From the NCBI GenBank assembly GCA_046313915.1, contig JBKBXX010000001.1:17577-81576 (forward strand): a stretch of 64,000 nt of DNA, written 5' to 3'. Positions 53,928 through 62,015 of the stretch are shown here, piece by piece. Positions within the stretch are counted from its first letter, which is position 1. Every line of letters starts with the position of its first letter. Both the position numbers and the translations under genes were made by a program. The DNA is from CAKKQX01 sp046313915 (GTDB lineage: Bacteria > Pseudomonadota > Gammaproteobacteria > Burkholderiales > SG8-41). The notes beneath the pieces were generated by a model. That model was given only the letters and a program-made list of their open reading frames with translations. It did not search any database and had not been told where the DNA came from.

Positions 53928-56228
53928 ATGTTTTTGAGCGATAAAAGACCTGCTGCCCGGACGGCGAGAAATCCGCTGCCGCCCAAAATCGCCGCGTTGT
54001 TGCGCGAATCGTGGTGGCTCGCGCTGCTGGCGGTGGCGCTTTATCTGCTGCTCGTCCTCTACACCTATCACAAGACCGACCCCGGCTGGTCGCACAGCGC
54101 CGGCACGACGACCGTACGCAACGCGGGCGGGGTGGCCGGCGCCTATATCGCGGACCTCATGCTCGCGGTTTTCGGGCTGTCGGCGTACTGGTGGGTCGTG
54201 CTGGGCGGCGCGCTGGTGTGGCGGGGATTCCGCCGCATCGAAAATGCGCCCGAGACCGATCGCCGTTCCCGTCTCGTCGCGGCGAGCGGCTTCGGCATCA
54301 CGCTGCTCGCGAGCTGCGGCATCGAGGCGTTGCGGCTCTACAGCCTCAAGGCGCAATTGCCTTTCGCAGCGGGAGGCATGCTGGGCAGCCTGATCAGCGA
54401 TGCCTTGTCGAAAACGTTGGGATTCACCGGCGCCACCCTGATCCTGCTGCTGGCGTTTGCCGCGGGTTTGAGTCTTTTCAGCGGCGTTTCGTGGCTGACG
54501 GTGATCGAGCGCCTCGGCGGGGGACTGGAGAATGCCTGGCTGTTCGTGGTGCGCAAACGGCAGGAGCGCGAGGACCGGCGCGCCGGCGAGCAGGCCGCGA
54601 TCGAGCGCGAGGAAGTGGTGGAAGTGGGCAGGAAAAAGCTCGAGACCCACGAGCCGCTGCGTATCGAGCCGCCCGCGGTCGAAATCCCCCGATCGCAACG
54701 CGTCGAGCGCGAAAAACAGGTGCCGCTGTTCGAAAACCTGCCCGATTCGCTGCTGCCGCCGCTGCACCTGCTCGACGAACCGGACAAAAATCTCGAGGTG
54801 CTTTCGGCTGAAACCCTGGAATTCACTTCGCGCCTGATCGAGAAAAAGCTGCTCGATTTCGGCGTCGAGGTCAAGGTCGTCGCGGCCTATCCGGGGCCGG
54901 TCGTCACGCGCTATGAAGTCGAGCCGGCGGTCGGCGTCAAAGGCAGCCAGATCATCAATCTCGTGCGCGATCTCGCGCGCGCGCTGTCGGTGATCAGCAT
55001 CCGCGTGGTGGAGACCATTCCCGGCAAAAGCTGCATGGGGCTGGAGATTCCCAATCCCAGGCGCCAGATCGTGAAGCTTTCGGAAATCCTGAGCTCGCAG
55101 GTCTACGCCGACATGCACTCGCCGCTCACGCTGGCGCTGGGCAAGGACATCGCCGGCAACCCGGTGGTGGCCGATCTCGCGCGCATGCCGCATCTGCTGG
55201 TCGCGGGCACCACCGGTTCGGGCAAGTCGGTCGCGATCAACGCCATGATCCTGTCGCTGGTCTACAAGTCGCCGCCGTCGCAGGTGCGCCTGATCCTGGT
55301 CGATCCCAAGATGCTCGAACTGTCGGTCTACGAAGGCATTCCGCATCTGCTCGTGCCGGTGGTGACCGACATGCGCCAGGCGGCCAACGCGCTCCACTGG
55401 TGCGTCGCCGAGATGGAACGCCGCTACAAGCTGATGTCGGCGCTGGGGGTGCGCAACATGGCGGGTTTCAACCAGAAAGTGCGCGAAGCGGCCAGGAACA
55501 AGAAGCCGATTGCCAATCCGCTCACCTCGACGCCGGAACACCCCGAGCCGCTGCACGAAATGTCGCTGATCGTCGTCGTCATCGACGAGCTCGCCGACCT
55601 CATGATGGTGGTGGGCAGGAAAGTCGAGGAACTGATTGCGCGCATCGCGCAGAAGGCGCGCGCCGCGGGCATTCACCTGATTCTCGCCACCCAGCGGCCG
55701 TCGGTCGACGTCATCACCGGCCTGATCAAGGCCAACATCCCGTCGCGCATCGCGTTCCAGGTCGCGGCCAAGGTCGATTCGCGCACCATCCTCGACCAGA
55801 TGGGGGCGGAGACGCTGCTGGGCCAGGGCGACATGCTGTTCCTGCGGCCCGGCACCGGCTACACGCAGCGCGTGCACGGTGCTTTCGTCGCCGACCAGGA
55901 AGTGCACAGGGTCGTCGCCTATCTCAAGAACATGGCGCAGCCGCAGTACGTGGAAAGCGTGCTGGAGGGCGCCGGTGAAGCCGAGGGCGAAGGCGGGCCT
56001 GAAGGCGCAATCGGCGCCGAAGCCGATCCGCTTTACGACCAGGCGGTGGCGATCGTGCTCAAGACCCGCCGCGCCTCGATTTCGCTGGTGCAGCGCCATT
56101 TGCGCATCGGTTACAATCGGGCCGCGCGGCTGATCGAGCAGATGGAGCGCGCCGGCATGGTTTCGCCCATGCAGTCCAACGGCAACCGCGAAGTGCTGGT
56201 TCCGGCGTCAGCGTCGGACGAGCGCTGA
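53928..56228 (+). CDS. ftsK: DNA translocase FtsK
   Basis: Septal DNA pump that clears chromosome termini during division. At 766 aa it has four N-terminal TM helices (about 30-195), a short charged linker, a motor domain with GTTGSGKSVAINAMILSL (Walker A, near 428) and VVVIDELADLMMVVG (Walker B), then the C-terminal gamma DNA-binding winged helix DPLYDQAVAIVLKTRRASISLVQRHLRIGYNRAARLIEQMERAGMVS. The linker is much shorter than in E. coli. It heads the ftsK-DUF4124-lolA-rarA run. Confidence 0.97.
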   Translation: MFLSDKRPAARTARNPLPPKIAALLRESWWLALLAVALYLLLVLYTYHKTDPGWSHSAGTTTVRNAGGVAGAYIADLMLAVFGLSAYWWVVLGGALVWRGFRRIENAPETDRRSRLVAASGFGITLLASCGIEALRLYSLKAQLPFAAGGMLGSLISDALSKTLGFTGATLILLLAFAAGLSLFSGVSWLTVIERLGGGLENAWLFVVRKRQEREDRRAGEQAAIEREEVVEVGRKKLETHEPLRIEPPAVEIPRSQRVEREKQVPLFENLPDSLLPPLHLLDEPDKNLEVLSAETLEFTSRLIEKKLLDFGVEVKVVAAYPGPVVTRYEVEPAVGVKGSQIINLVRDLARALSVISIRVVETIPGKSCMGLEIPNPRRQIVKLSEILSSQVYADMHSPLTLALGKDIAGNPVVADLARMPHLLVAGTTGSGKSVAINAMILSLVYKSPPSQVRLILVDPKMLELSVYEGIPHLLVPVVTDMRQAANALHWCVAEMERRYKLMSALGVRNMAGFNQKVREAARNKKPIANPLTSTPEHPEPLHEMSLIVVVIDELADLMMVVGRKVEELIARIAQKARAAGIHLILATQRPSVDVITGLIKANIPSRIAFQVAAKVDSRTILDQMGAETLLGQGDMLFLRPGTGYTQRVHGAFVADQEVHRVVAYLKNMAQPQYVESVLEGAGEAEGEGGPEGAIGAEADPLYDQAVAIVLKTRRASISLVQRHLRIGYNRAARLIEQMERAGMVSPMQSNGNREVLVPASASDER

Positions 56229-56292
56229 TCCCGCCGGTGGAATTCCTGCGGTTTCGTGCTGTCCTATTCCCGACAAGGTGAGGCAAAATCCC

Positions 56293-56688
56293 ATGAACGG
56301 ACAGATCGCGGTGTGCGTGGTCGCGTTGGCGAGCAGCCCGCTGCTGGCGGCGCAAGCTTACCGCTGGGTCGATGAACGCGGCGTCGTCGATTACGGCGAG
56401 GCGGTGCAGCAGACCGAGACGCCACGGCCCGTGCTCGCCCAGGCGCCGGCTGCCGTGCCGGTGCGCGGCATGGATTTCGATACCTACATCCGGCTGCAGA
56501 CCGGCATGAGCGAAGGCGAAGTCATTCTGCGCGCCGGCAAGCCCGATTACAAAAGCGTCGAGAATGTTCGCGGCAACATCGTCAAGTCGTTTTATTACTA
56601 TCCGACGCCGAGCGACCCCTATATCACGGTGGTGACGCTCACTGGCGGCCGCGTTTCCAGTCTCGAACGCACCAAGAAGGCCAACTGA
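56293..56688 (+). CDS. Secreted protein with DUF4124-like and BamE-like parts
   Basis: A 131-aa periplasmic protein with signal peptide (IAVCVVALASSPLLAAQA; cut near residue 20). Residues 21-45, AYRWVDERGVVDYGEAVQ, match the short DUF4124 motif. The second half, LQTGMSEGEVILRAGKPDYK... followed by beta strands (KSFYYYPTPSDPYITVVTLTGGRVSSLER), looks like a BamE/SmpA fold. Start at 56293 (MNGQIAV). Its stop overlaps lolA by one base, so it is co-transcribed with lolA; function is unknown but envelope-related. Confidence 0.8.
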   Translation: MNGQIAVCVVALASSPLLAAQAYRWVDERGVVDYGEAVQQTETPRPVLAQAPAAVPVRGMDFDTYIRLQTGMSEGEVILRAGKPDYKSVENVRGNIVKSFYYYPTPSDPYITVVTLTGGRVSSLERTKKAN

Positions 56689-57296
56689 TGATGCCTTATT
56701 TGCTGATTTTCATGCTGTGGCTGCCGGGCGTGGCGATGGCTTCGAGCGTCGAATCGCTCAAGGGTTTTCTCAACCAGACCGTGTCGGCCAGGGCGCGTTT
56801 TGCGCAGATGGTGCTCGACAAGAACATGAAAGTGCTGCAGCAGGCGACCGGCACCATGGAGTTTTCGCGTCCCGGCAGGTTCCGCTGGGAATACGTGAAA
56901 CCTTACGAGCAGACCATCGTCGGCGATGGCACGCGGCTGTGGATCCATGACAAGGATCTGAACCAGGTCACGGTGCGCAAGCTCGACCGCGCCCTTGGCG
57001 CGAGTCCGGCAGCGCTGCTCGCCGGCAGCAACGAGATCGAAAAGAACTATACGCTCGCCAATCTCGGCAACCAGGAAGGCCTCGACTGGCTGGAAGCGGT
57101 GCCCAGGGACCGCGAAACCGCGTTCGAGCGCATTCGGCTGGGGTTCGGCAAGGCCGGCCTCGAAGCGATGGAGCTGCGCGACCAGTTCGGCCAGATCACG
57201 GTGATCCGCTTCGCCGACGTCGAGCGCAATCCCAAGCTTTCGCCCGAGACTTTCCGGTTCGTTCCGCCCAAAGGCGCGGACGTGATCAGCGAATAG
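56688..57296 (+). CDS. lolA: Outer-membrane lipoprotein carrier protein LolA
   Basis: Periplasmic chaperone that receives lipoproteins from LolCDE and hands them to LolB. The 202 aa have a signal peptide (LLIFMLWLPGVAMA) and the LolA pattern of 11 beta strands, with GTMEFSRPGRFRWEYVKPYEQTIVGDG and LWIHDKDLNQVTVRKL. TGATG overlap with the previous gene at 56686-56690. Position between ftsK and rarA is conserved in beta- and gammaproteobacteria. Confidence 0.95.
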   Translation: MMPYLLIFMLWLPGVAMASSVESLKGFLNQTVSARARFAQMVLDKNMKVLQQATGTMEFSRPGRFRWEYVKPYEQTIVGDGTRLWIHDKDLNQVTVRKLDRALGASPAALLAGSNEIEKNYTLANLGNQEGLDWLEAVPRDRETAFERIRLGFGKAGLEAMELRDQFGQITVIRFADVERNPKLSPETFRFVPPKGADVISE

Positions 57297-57308
57297 CGCT
57301 GCGCGGCG

Positions 57309-58637
57309 ATGGACCTTTTCGCCAAAAAGGAACCGCAGGCGCCGCTCGCCGAGCGGCTGCGGCCGCGCACGCTCGACGAAGTCGTCGGCCAGACCCATCT
57401 GCTCGGTCCCGGCAAGCCGCTGCGGCTCGCGTTCGAGGCGAAGAAACCGCATTCGATGATCCTGTGGGGGCCGCCGGGAGTGGGCAAGACCACGCTTGCG
57501 CGGCTGATGGCGCAGGCATTCGACGCCGAGTTCATCGCGATCTCGGCGGTGTTTTCGGGCGTCAAGGACATTCGCGAAGCCGTGCAGCGCGCCGAGCTCG
57601 AATTGCAACAGTCGGGGCGCCACACCATTCTCTTCGTCGACGAAGTGCACCGCTTCAACAAGGCACAGCAGGATGCTTTCCTGCCGTACGTCGAACGCGG
57701 TCTCATCACCTTCATCGGCGCGACCACGGAGAACCCGTCGTTTGAAGTGAACAGCGCGCTGCTGTCGCGCGCGGCCGTTTACGTGCTGCAGCCGCTCACC
57801 GAGGCCGAGCTCGGCGAACTGTTCCAGCGCGTCGTAAGTAAGTCATTGAATAATATGGTATTTTTAGAGGGAGCGCGGCAGCGGCTGATCGGTTACGCCG
57901 ACGGCGATGCGCGGCGGCTGCTCAACCTGCTGGAACAGATCGCTACTGCGGCGGGGGAAGCCGGACGCAAGGAAATCGACGAGGCTTTCGTCCAGGAGAC
58001 GCTCACCCAGAGCCTGCGCCGTTTCGACAAGGGCGGCGATGCGTTCTACGACCAGATCTCGGCGCTGCACAAAGCGGTGCGCGGTTCCGCGCCCGATGCC
58101 GCGCTGTATTGGCTCGTGCGCATGCTCGACGGCGGCGCCGATCCGCTCTACATGGGGCGGCGCATGATCCGCATGGCGACCGAAGACATCGGGCTTGCCG
58201 ACCCGCGCGCGCTCAGGATCGCGCTCGACGCGTGCGAGACCTACGAGCGCCTGGGCTCGCCCGAAGGTGAACTGGCGCTGGCGGAAGCCGTGCTCTATCT
58301 GGCGGTCGCGCCCAAGAGCAATGCCGCCTACCTCGCCTACAACAGCGCGCGCGAACTGGTGCGCAACGATGCATCGCGCCCGGTGCCAGAACATCTGCGC
58401 AACGCGCCGACCAAGCTGATGAAGGAACTGGGCTACGGCCGCGAATACCGCTACGCGCACGAGGAGCCCGATGCCTACGCGGCGGGGGAGAATTATTTCC
58501 CCGATGACATGGCCCAGCCGAAATTCTACGAGCCGACGCCGCGCGGCCTGGAAGCGAAAATCAGGGAGCGGCTCGATCACCTGCGCGAACTCGACCGGCA
58601 GGCGGGCGGAAAAAGCCGCAAGGATCGGAAGCGGTGA
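57309..58637 (+). CDS. rarA: Replication-associated recombination protein A (MgsA)
   Basis: AAA+ ATPase that handles stalled replication forks. The 442 aa include PRTLDEVVGQTHLLG, Walker A GPPGVGKTTLARL (about 57-69), Walker B LFVDEVHRFNKAQQDA, and the RarA C-terminal domains with SALHKAVRGSAPDAALYWLVRML and the typical late KNAPTKLMKELGYGREYRYAHE-like segment. Codons 176-188 (57834-57872) suddenly use AT-rich rare codons (AGT, TCA, AAT, GTA, TTA) for SKSLNNMVFL. The stop is followed by a heptamer array. Confidence 0.95.
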   Translation: MDLFAKKEPQAPLAERLRPRTLDEVVGQTHLLGPGKPLRLAFEAKKPHSMILWGPPGVGKTTLARLMAQAFDAEFIAISAVFSGVKDIREAVQRAELELQQSGRHTILFVDEVHRFNKAQQDAFLPYVERGLITFIGATTENPSFEVNSALLSRAAVYVLQPLTEAELGELFQRVVSKSLNNMVFLEGARQRLIGYADGDARRLLNLLEQIATAAGEAGRKEIDEAFVQETLTQSLRRFDKGGDAFYDQISALHKAVRGSAPDAALYWLVRMLDGGADPLYMGRRMIRMATEDIGLADPRALRIALDACETYERLGSPEGELALAEAVLYLAVAPKSNAAYLAYNSARELVRNDASRPVPEHLRNAPTKLMKELGYGREYRYAHEEPDAYAAGENYFPDDMAQPKFYEPTPRGLEAKIRERLDHLRELDRQAGGKSRKDRKR

Positions 58638-58810
58638 GCGGGTAACCGGTAACCGTAAGCCGTGAGCGGTAAGCGGAAAAGAATATTTACACGGCATTCA
58701 TTTTGTGGCGGGGTTTTCCCCGTGCTTGTTTCTTTCCAGCGTCGCGGATCGCCAATGACTTTAACGTTGCCGGCTTTGTGACGGTTTGCCGGCTCACGGC
58801 TTACCGCCCG
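58634..58810. repeat. Heptamer arrays in opposite orientation closing rarA and the amidohydrolase gene
   Basis: From 58634, overlapping the rarA stop, six 7-base units follow in register: GTGAGCG, GGTAACC, GGTAACC, GTAAGCC, GTGAGCG, GTAAGCG. At 58791-58807, next to the amidohydrolase stop, the reverse complement holds GTAAGCCGTGAGCC. The 13-mer GTAAGCCGTGAGC is thus present at 58655-58667 and inverted at 58792-58804. Between them is a small hairpin CGGGG-TTTT-CCCCG (58709-58722). Gene-free region of 180 bp. Confidence 0.75.
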
Positions 58811-58817
58811 CTCCCCT

Positions 58818-59708
58818 TCAGAATCCGTAAAGCCGCGCCGGATTGTCGACCAGTATTTTCTTGCGCTGCGCTTCGTCGGGAATCCACTCGAGCAACAGAT
58901 CGGCGAGCACGCCGTCGTTCGGCGCGAGGCCGTGGGCGCTGGGATGCGGCCAGTCGGTGCCCCACACTGCGCGGTCGGGCGCGGCAGCGACGACAGCGCG
59001 GGCGAAAGGCGTGACGTCAGGGAAACCGGGTGTTTTGTCGGACAGGAAATAAGGCCCCATCAGCTTGGCCCAGACGTGGTCGCGCTTGAGCAGCCTGAGC
59101 AGCGTCTGAAAGGGCGGCGCGGCCACGCCGTCAGCGGCGCGCACGCGCCCGAAATGGTCGATCACGATGTCGAGGTCGAAGCCGGCGAGCTTTTCCTCGG
59201 CGTCAGGCAGCTTGCGCAGGTCCATGAAAAACTGCAGATGCCATCCCAGCGCCTTGAGCCGCGGGGCGAGCCGCGGCGCCTGCGCGAGCGTGAGCCCCGG
59301 TGTGGTCGAGGCGATGTTGATGCGCACGCCGCGCACGCCGGCGCGGTGCATGTCCTCGAGCTCGCGGTCGCTGATGTTCTCGTCGACCACCGCCACGCCG
59401 CGAAAGGCGAACAGCCCCGAGCGCAGCGCCTCGAGCATCGCCGCGTTGTCGGTGCCGTAGACGCTGGGCTGTACCAGCACGCCGCGCTCGCAGCCCAGGA
59501 TTTTCAGCATGCGTACATAGTCCCGGGGCAGCGCATCGGGCGGGATGTAGGCGGCTTGAGGCAGGTAGGGATGGCGGTCTTGCGGTCCGAAAACATGGGC
59601 ATGACAGTCGCACGCGCCGGGCGGCAGTTTGAATTTTGGCGGGCGGGTATCGGCAACCGGGCCGGGAATGGTCGGCGCCCGCACGCTGGCGGTTGGCATA
59701 TCGGGCAT
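58818..59708 (-). CDS. Amidohydrolase-family metal hydrolase (lactonase-like)
   Basis: A 296-aa TIM-barrel hydrolase of the amidohydrolase_2 group. The metal pair lies in CDCHAHVFGPQDRHPYL (about residues 33-49), with VVIDHFGRV-like IVIDHFGRVRAADG and TDWPHPSAHG near the end, the residues usual for 4-sulfomuconolactone hydrolase and pyrone-dicarboxylate lactonase relatives. The start at 59708 (MPDMPTASVRAPTIPG) may be one of several Met choices. It converges on rarA and probably opens a lactone in aromatic catabolism; the exact substrate is open. Confidence 0.87.
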   Translation of the reverse strand: MPDMPTASVRAPTIPGPVADTRPPKFKLPPGACDCHAHVFGPQDRHPYLPQAAYIPPDALPRDYVRMLKILGCERGVLVQPSVYGTDNAAMLEALRSGLFAFRGVAVVDENISDRELEDMHRAGVRGVRINIASTTPGLTLAQAPRLAPRLKALGWHLQFFMDLRKLPDAEEKLAGFDLDIVIDHFGRVRAADGVAAPPFQTLLRLLKRDHVWAKLMGPYFLSDKTPGFPDVTPFARAVVAAAPDRAVWGTDWPHPSAHGLAPNDGVLADLLLEWIPDEAQRKKILVDNPARLYGF

Positions 59709-59861
59709 GTGGATGAATAAAGGAGGATTGTTCCCGTTTTCGTGCTGCAGCCGGACTGTAGAACCCGGATAATTCCAGTGTCAAGGGGTGGCCGCAGGGC
59801 GTCGGCTACAGGATAATGTGGGCTTTGCGGGCATCCTCCCGTTTCAGTCACCGAGGAAAAC

Positions 59862-61148
59862 ATGCTGGATATCCAATTGTTGCGCAACGATCTCGAAAGC
59901 GTTGCCAGGCGTCTTGCTGACCGCGGCTATACGCTCGATGTCGCTGCATTCGAGGCGCTGGAAGCGCAGCGCAAGACGATCCAGACCGAGACCCAGGAGC
60001 TGCAGGCGAAGCGCAACCAGCTTTCGAAGCGGATCGGTCAGGCCAAGGCGAAGGGCGAGGACGCTTCGCAGCTGATGACCGAGGTCAACGCCCAGGCCGA
60101 TCAGCTGAAAGCGCTCGAGCAGCAGCTGGAAGAAGTGCAGCAAAAGCTGACCGACCTGCTGCTCGTCATTCCCAATGTGCCGCACGCGAGCGTGCCGAAA
60201 GGCAGGTCCGCCGAAGACAACCTCGAAGTGCGCAAGGTGGGGGTGCCGCGTGCGTTTGATTTTGCGACGAGGGATCACGTCGACATCGGCAGCGGGCTCG
60301 GCCAGCTCGATTTCGACGCGGCGGCGAAGATCGCCGGTGCGCGCTTCGCGCTCATGAAAGGGCCGCTTGCGCGCCTGCATCGCGCGATCGCACAGTTCAT
60401 GCTCGACGTGCATACCGCGGAGCACGGCTATACCGAAGTCTACGCGCCGTATCTCGTCAATGCCGAGAGCATGAAAGGCACGGGGCAGCTGCCGAAGTTC
60501 GAGGAAGACTTGTTCGCGGTGCCGCGCAGCGACGGGGGGAAGTTCTACCTGATTCCGACGGCCGAAGTCCCGGTCACCAACATCGTGCGCGACGAGATCA
60601 TTGCCGGCGACAGGCTGCCGCTCAAATTCGTCTGCCATACGCCATGCTTCCGCTCGGAAGCGGGCTCCTACGGCAAGGACACGCGCGGCATGATACGCCA
60701 GCATCAGTTCGACAAGGTCGAGCTGGTGCAGATCGTCCATCCCGCCGCGTCGTACGAGTTGCTGGAAGAGCTGACCGGCCATGCCGAAACGATACTGAAA
60801 AGGCTCGAACTGCCGTACCGCACGGTCACGCTATGCACGGCAGACATGGGCTTTTCCTCGGCCAAGACTTACGACATCGAAGTCTGGCTGCCGGGGCAGA
60901 ACACCTACCGCGAGATTTCCTCGTGCAGCAATTTCGAGGCTTTCCAGGCGCGCCGCATGCGGGCAAGGTTCCGCAACGAAAAAGGCAAGACTGAACTCGT
61001 GCACACGCTCAACGGCTCGGGCCTCGCAGTAGGACGCACGCTGGTCGCGATCATGGAAAACTATCAACGCGCGGACGGCGGAGTCGATATCCCCGCCGCA
61101 CTCCAGCCTTATATGGGAGGGCTGAAGGTCATTGAACCGGCGCGTTGA
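59862..61148 (+). CDS. serS: Seryl-tRNA synthetase
   Basis: Charges tRNA-Ser. The 428 aa have the N-terminal coiled-coil arm (about 35-105, with KRNQLSKRIGQAKAKGED), motif 2 PCFRSEAGSYGKDTRGMIRQHQFDKVELV and motif 3 GSGLAVGRTLVAIMENYQ. It is followed by a tRNA-Ser gene about 350 bp downstream, beyond an assembly gap. Confidence 0.97.
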   Translation: MLDIQLLRNDLESVARRLADRGYTLDVAAFEALEAQRKTIQTETQELQAKRNQLSKRIGQAKAKGEDASQLMTEVNAQADQLKALEQQLEEVQQKLTDLLLVIPNVPHASVPKGRSAEDNLEVRKVGVPRAFDFATRDHVDIGSGLGQLDFDAAAKIAGARFALMKGPLARLHRAIAQFMLDVHTAEHGYTEVYAPYLVNAESMKGTGQLPKFEEDLFAVPRSDGGKFYLIPTAEVPVTNIVRDEIIAGDRLPLKFVCHTPCFRSEAGSYGKDTRGMIRQHQFDKVELVQIVHPAASYELLEELTGHAETILKRLELPYRTVTLCTADMGFSSAKTYDIEVWLPGQNTYREISSCSNFEAFQARRMRARFRNEKGKTELVHTLNGSGLAVGRTLVAIMENYQRADGGVDIPAALQPYMGGLKVIEPAR

Positions 61149-61504
61149 TGTTTCGGTGGAGACTAACCTTCAGGTTATGGCGGCGGGTAAAGGTTGTTGC
61201 CCCGCGCTAGTCTTGGCTGCCATCGGCTGGTAGAATCGCGCCTTCGCACGGAAGGGGTGCCGGAGCTAAAACCGGTTCCGGTTCGCGCCGATGGGCGAAG
61301 AGTTGAGTTATCGGAGAGGTGCCAGAGTGGTTGAATGGGCCGGTCTCGNNNNNNNNNNNNNNNNNNNNNNNNNNNNNNNNNNNNNNNNNNNNNNNNNNNN
61401 NNNNNNNNNNNNNNNNNNNNNNNNNNNNNNNNNNNNNNNNNNNNNNNNGTGCCGGAGCTAAAACCGGTTCCGGTTCGCGCCGATGGGCGAAGAGTTGAGT
61501 TATC

Positions 61505-61596
<92 letters not shown>

Positions 61597-61600
61597 AAAT

Positions 61601-61636
61601 AAAAACGCCCCGCTCACGGGGCGTTTCCGTTTTTTC
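61601..61636 (+). terminator. Intrinsic terminator after tRNA-Ser
   Basis: AAACGCCCC-GCTCAC-GGGGCGTTT forms a 9-bp stem with a 6-base loop (61603-61626), followed shortly by TTTTTT. Terminates the tRNA transcript; the opposite strand carries A-rich sequence facing the RRM gene. Confidence 0.85.
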
Positions 61637-61699
61637 GCGGCGGCATGGGTGTCGCTGCCGATTCGCAACCGCGGTTCCGGACGTGCTCCGGCGCAGGAG

Positions 61700-61966
61700 T
61701 CAGCGCCGCCGCGGCCCGCGCGAGATTTTTTCGCGCGCTTCGTTCACCTTCAGCGGTTTGCCGCGCAGATCCTTGCCGTTCAGGCCGGCGATTGCCGCAA
61801 GCGATTGGGCCCTGCCCGGCATCTCTATGAAAGCGAAGCCTTTCGAGGCGCCGGTGAAGAGTTCGCGCAGCACCTGCACCGATTTCACCTGACCGAAGGG
61901 CTTGAACAGATTGGTGAGTTCCGATTCTTCGACTTCGGGCGCCAGATTACCGACGAATATTTCCAT
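61700..61966 (-). CDS. RNA-recognition-motif protein
   Basis: An 88-aa single RRM protein starting at 61966 (MEIFVGNLAPEVEESELTNLF) with strong CAGGAG upstream. RNP2 is IFVGNL at 3-8 and RNP1 is KGFAFIEM near residue 43. The tail is Arg/Lys-rich (EAREKISRGPRRR). This type is a cold-induced RNA-binding protein in bacteria and cyanobacteria, and it is encoded next to the helicase rhlE on the same strand, suggesting joint work on structured RNA. The longer open frame upstream is a shadow. Confidence 0.93.
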   Translation of the reverse strand: MEIFVGNLAPEVEESELTNLFKPFGQVKSVQVLRELFTGASKGFAFIEMPGRAQSLAAIAGLNGKDLRGKPLKVNEAREKISRGPRRR

Positions 61967-62015
61967 GATTGACTCCTGACGGGTTGGATGGATGAATGGG
62001 CGGCGGTAGCGGAAC

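Noticed and set aside
53904..56099. Open 731-aa minus-strand frame over ftsK.
   Set aside because: Low-complexity His/Arg/Asp composition typical of antisense frames; ftsK is unmistakable on the plus strand.
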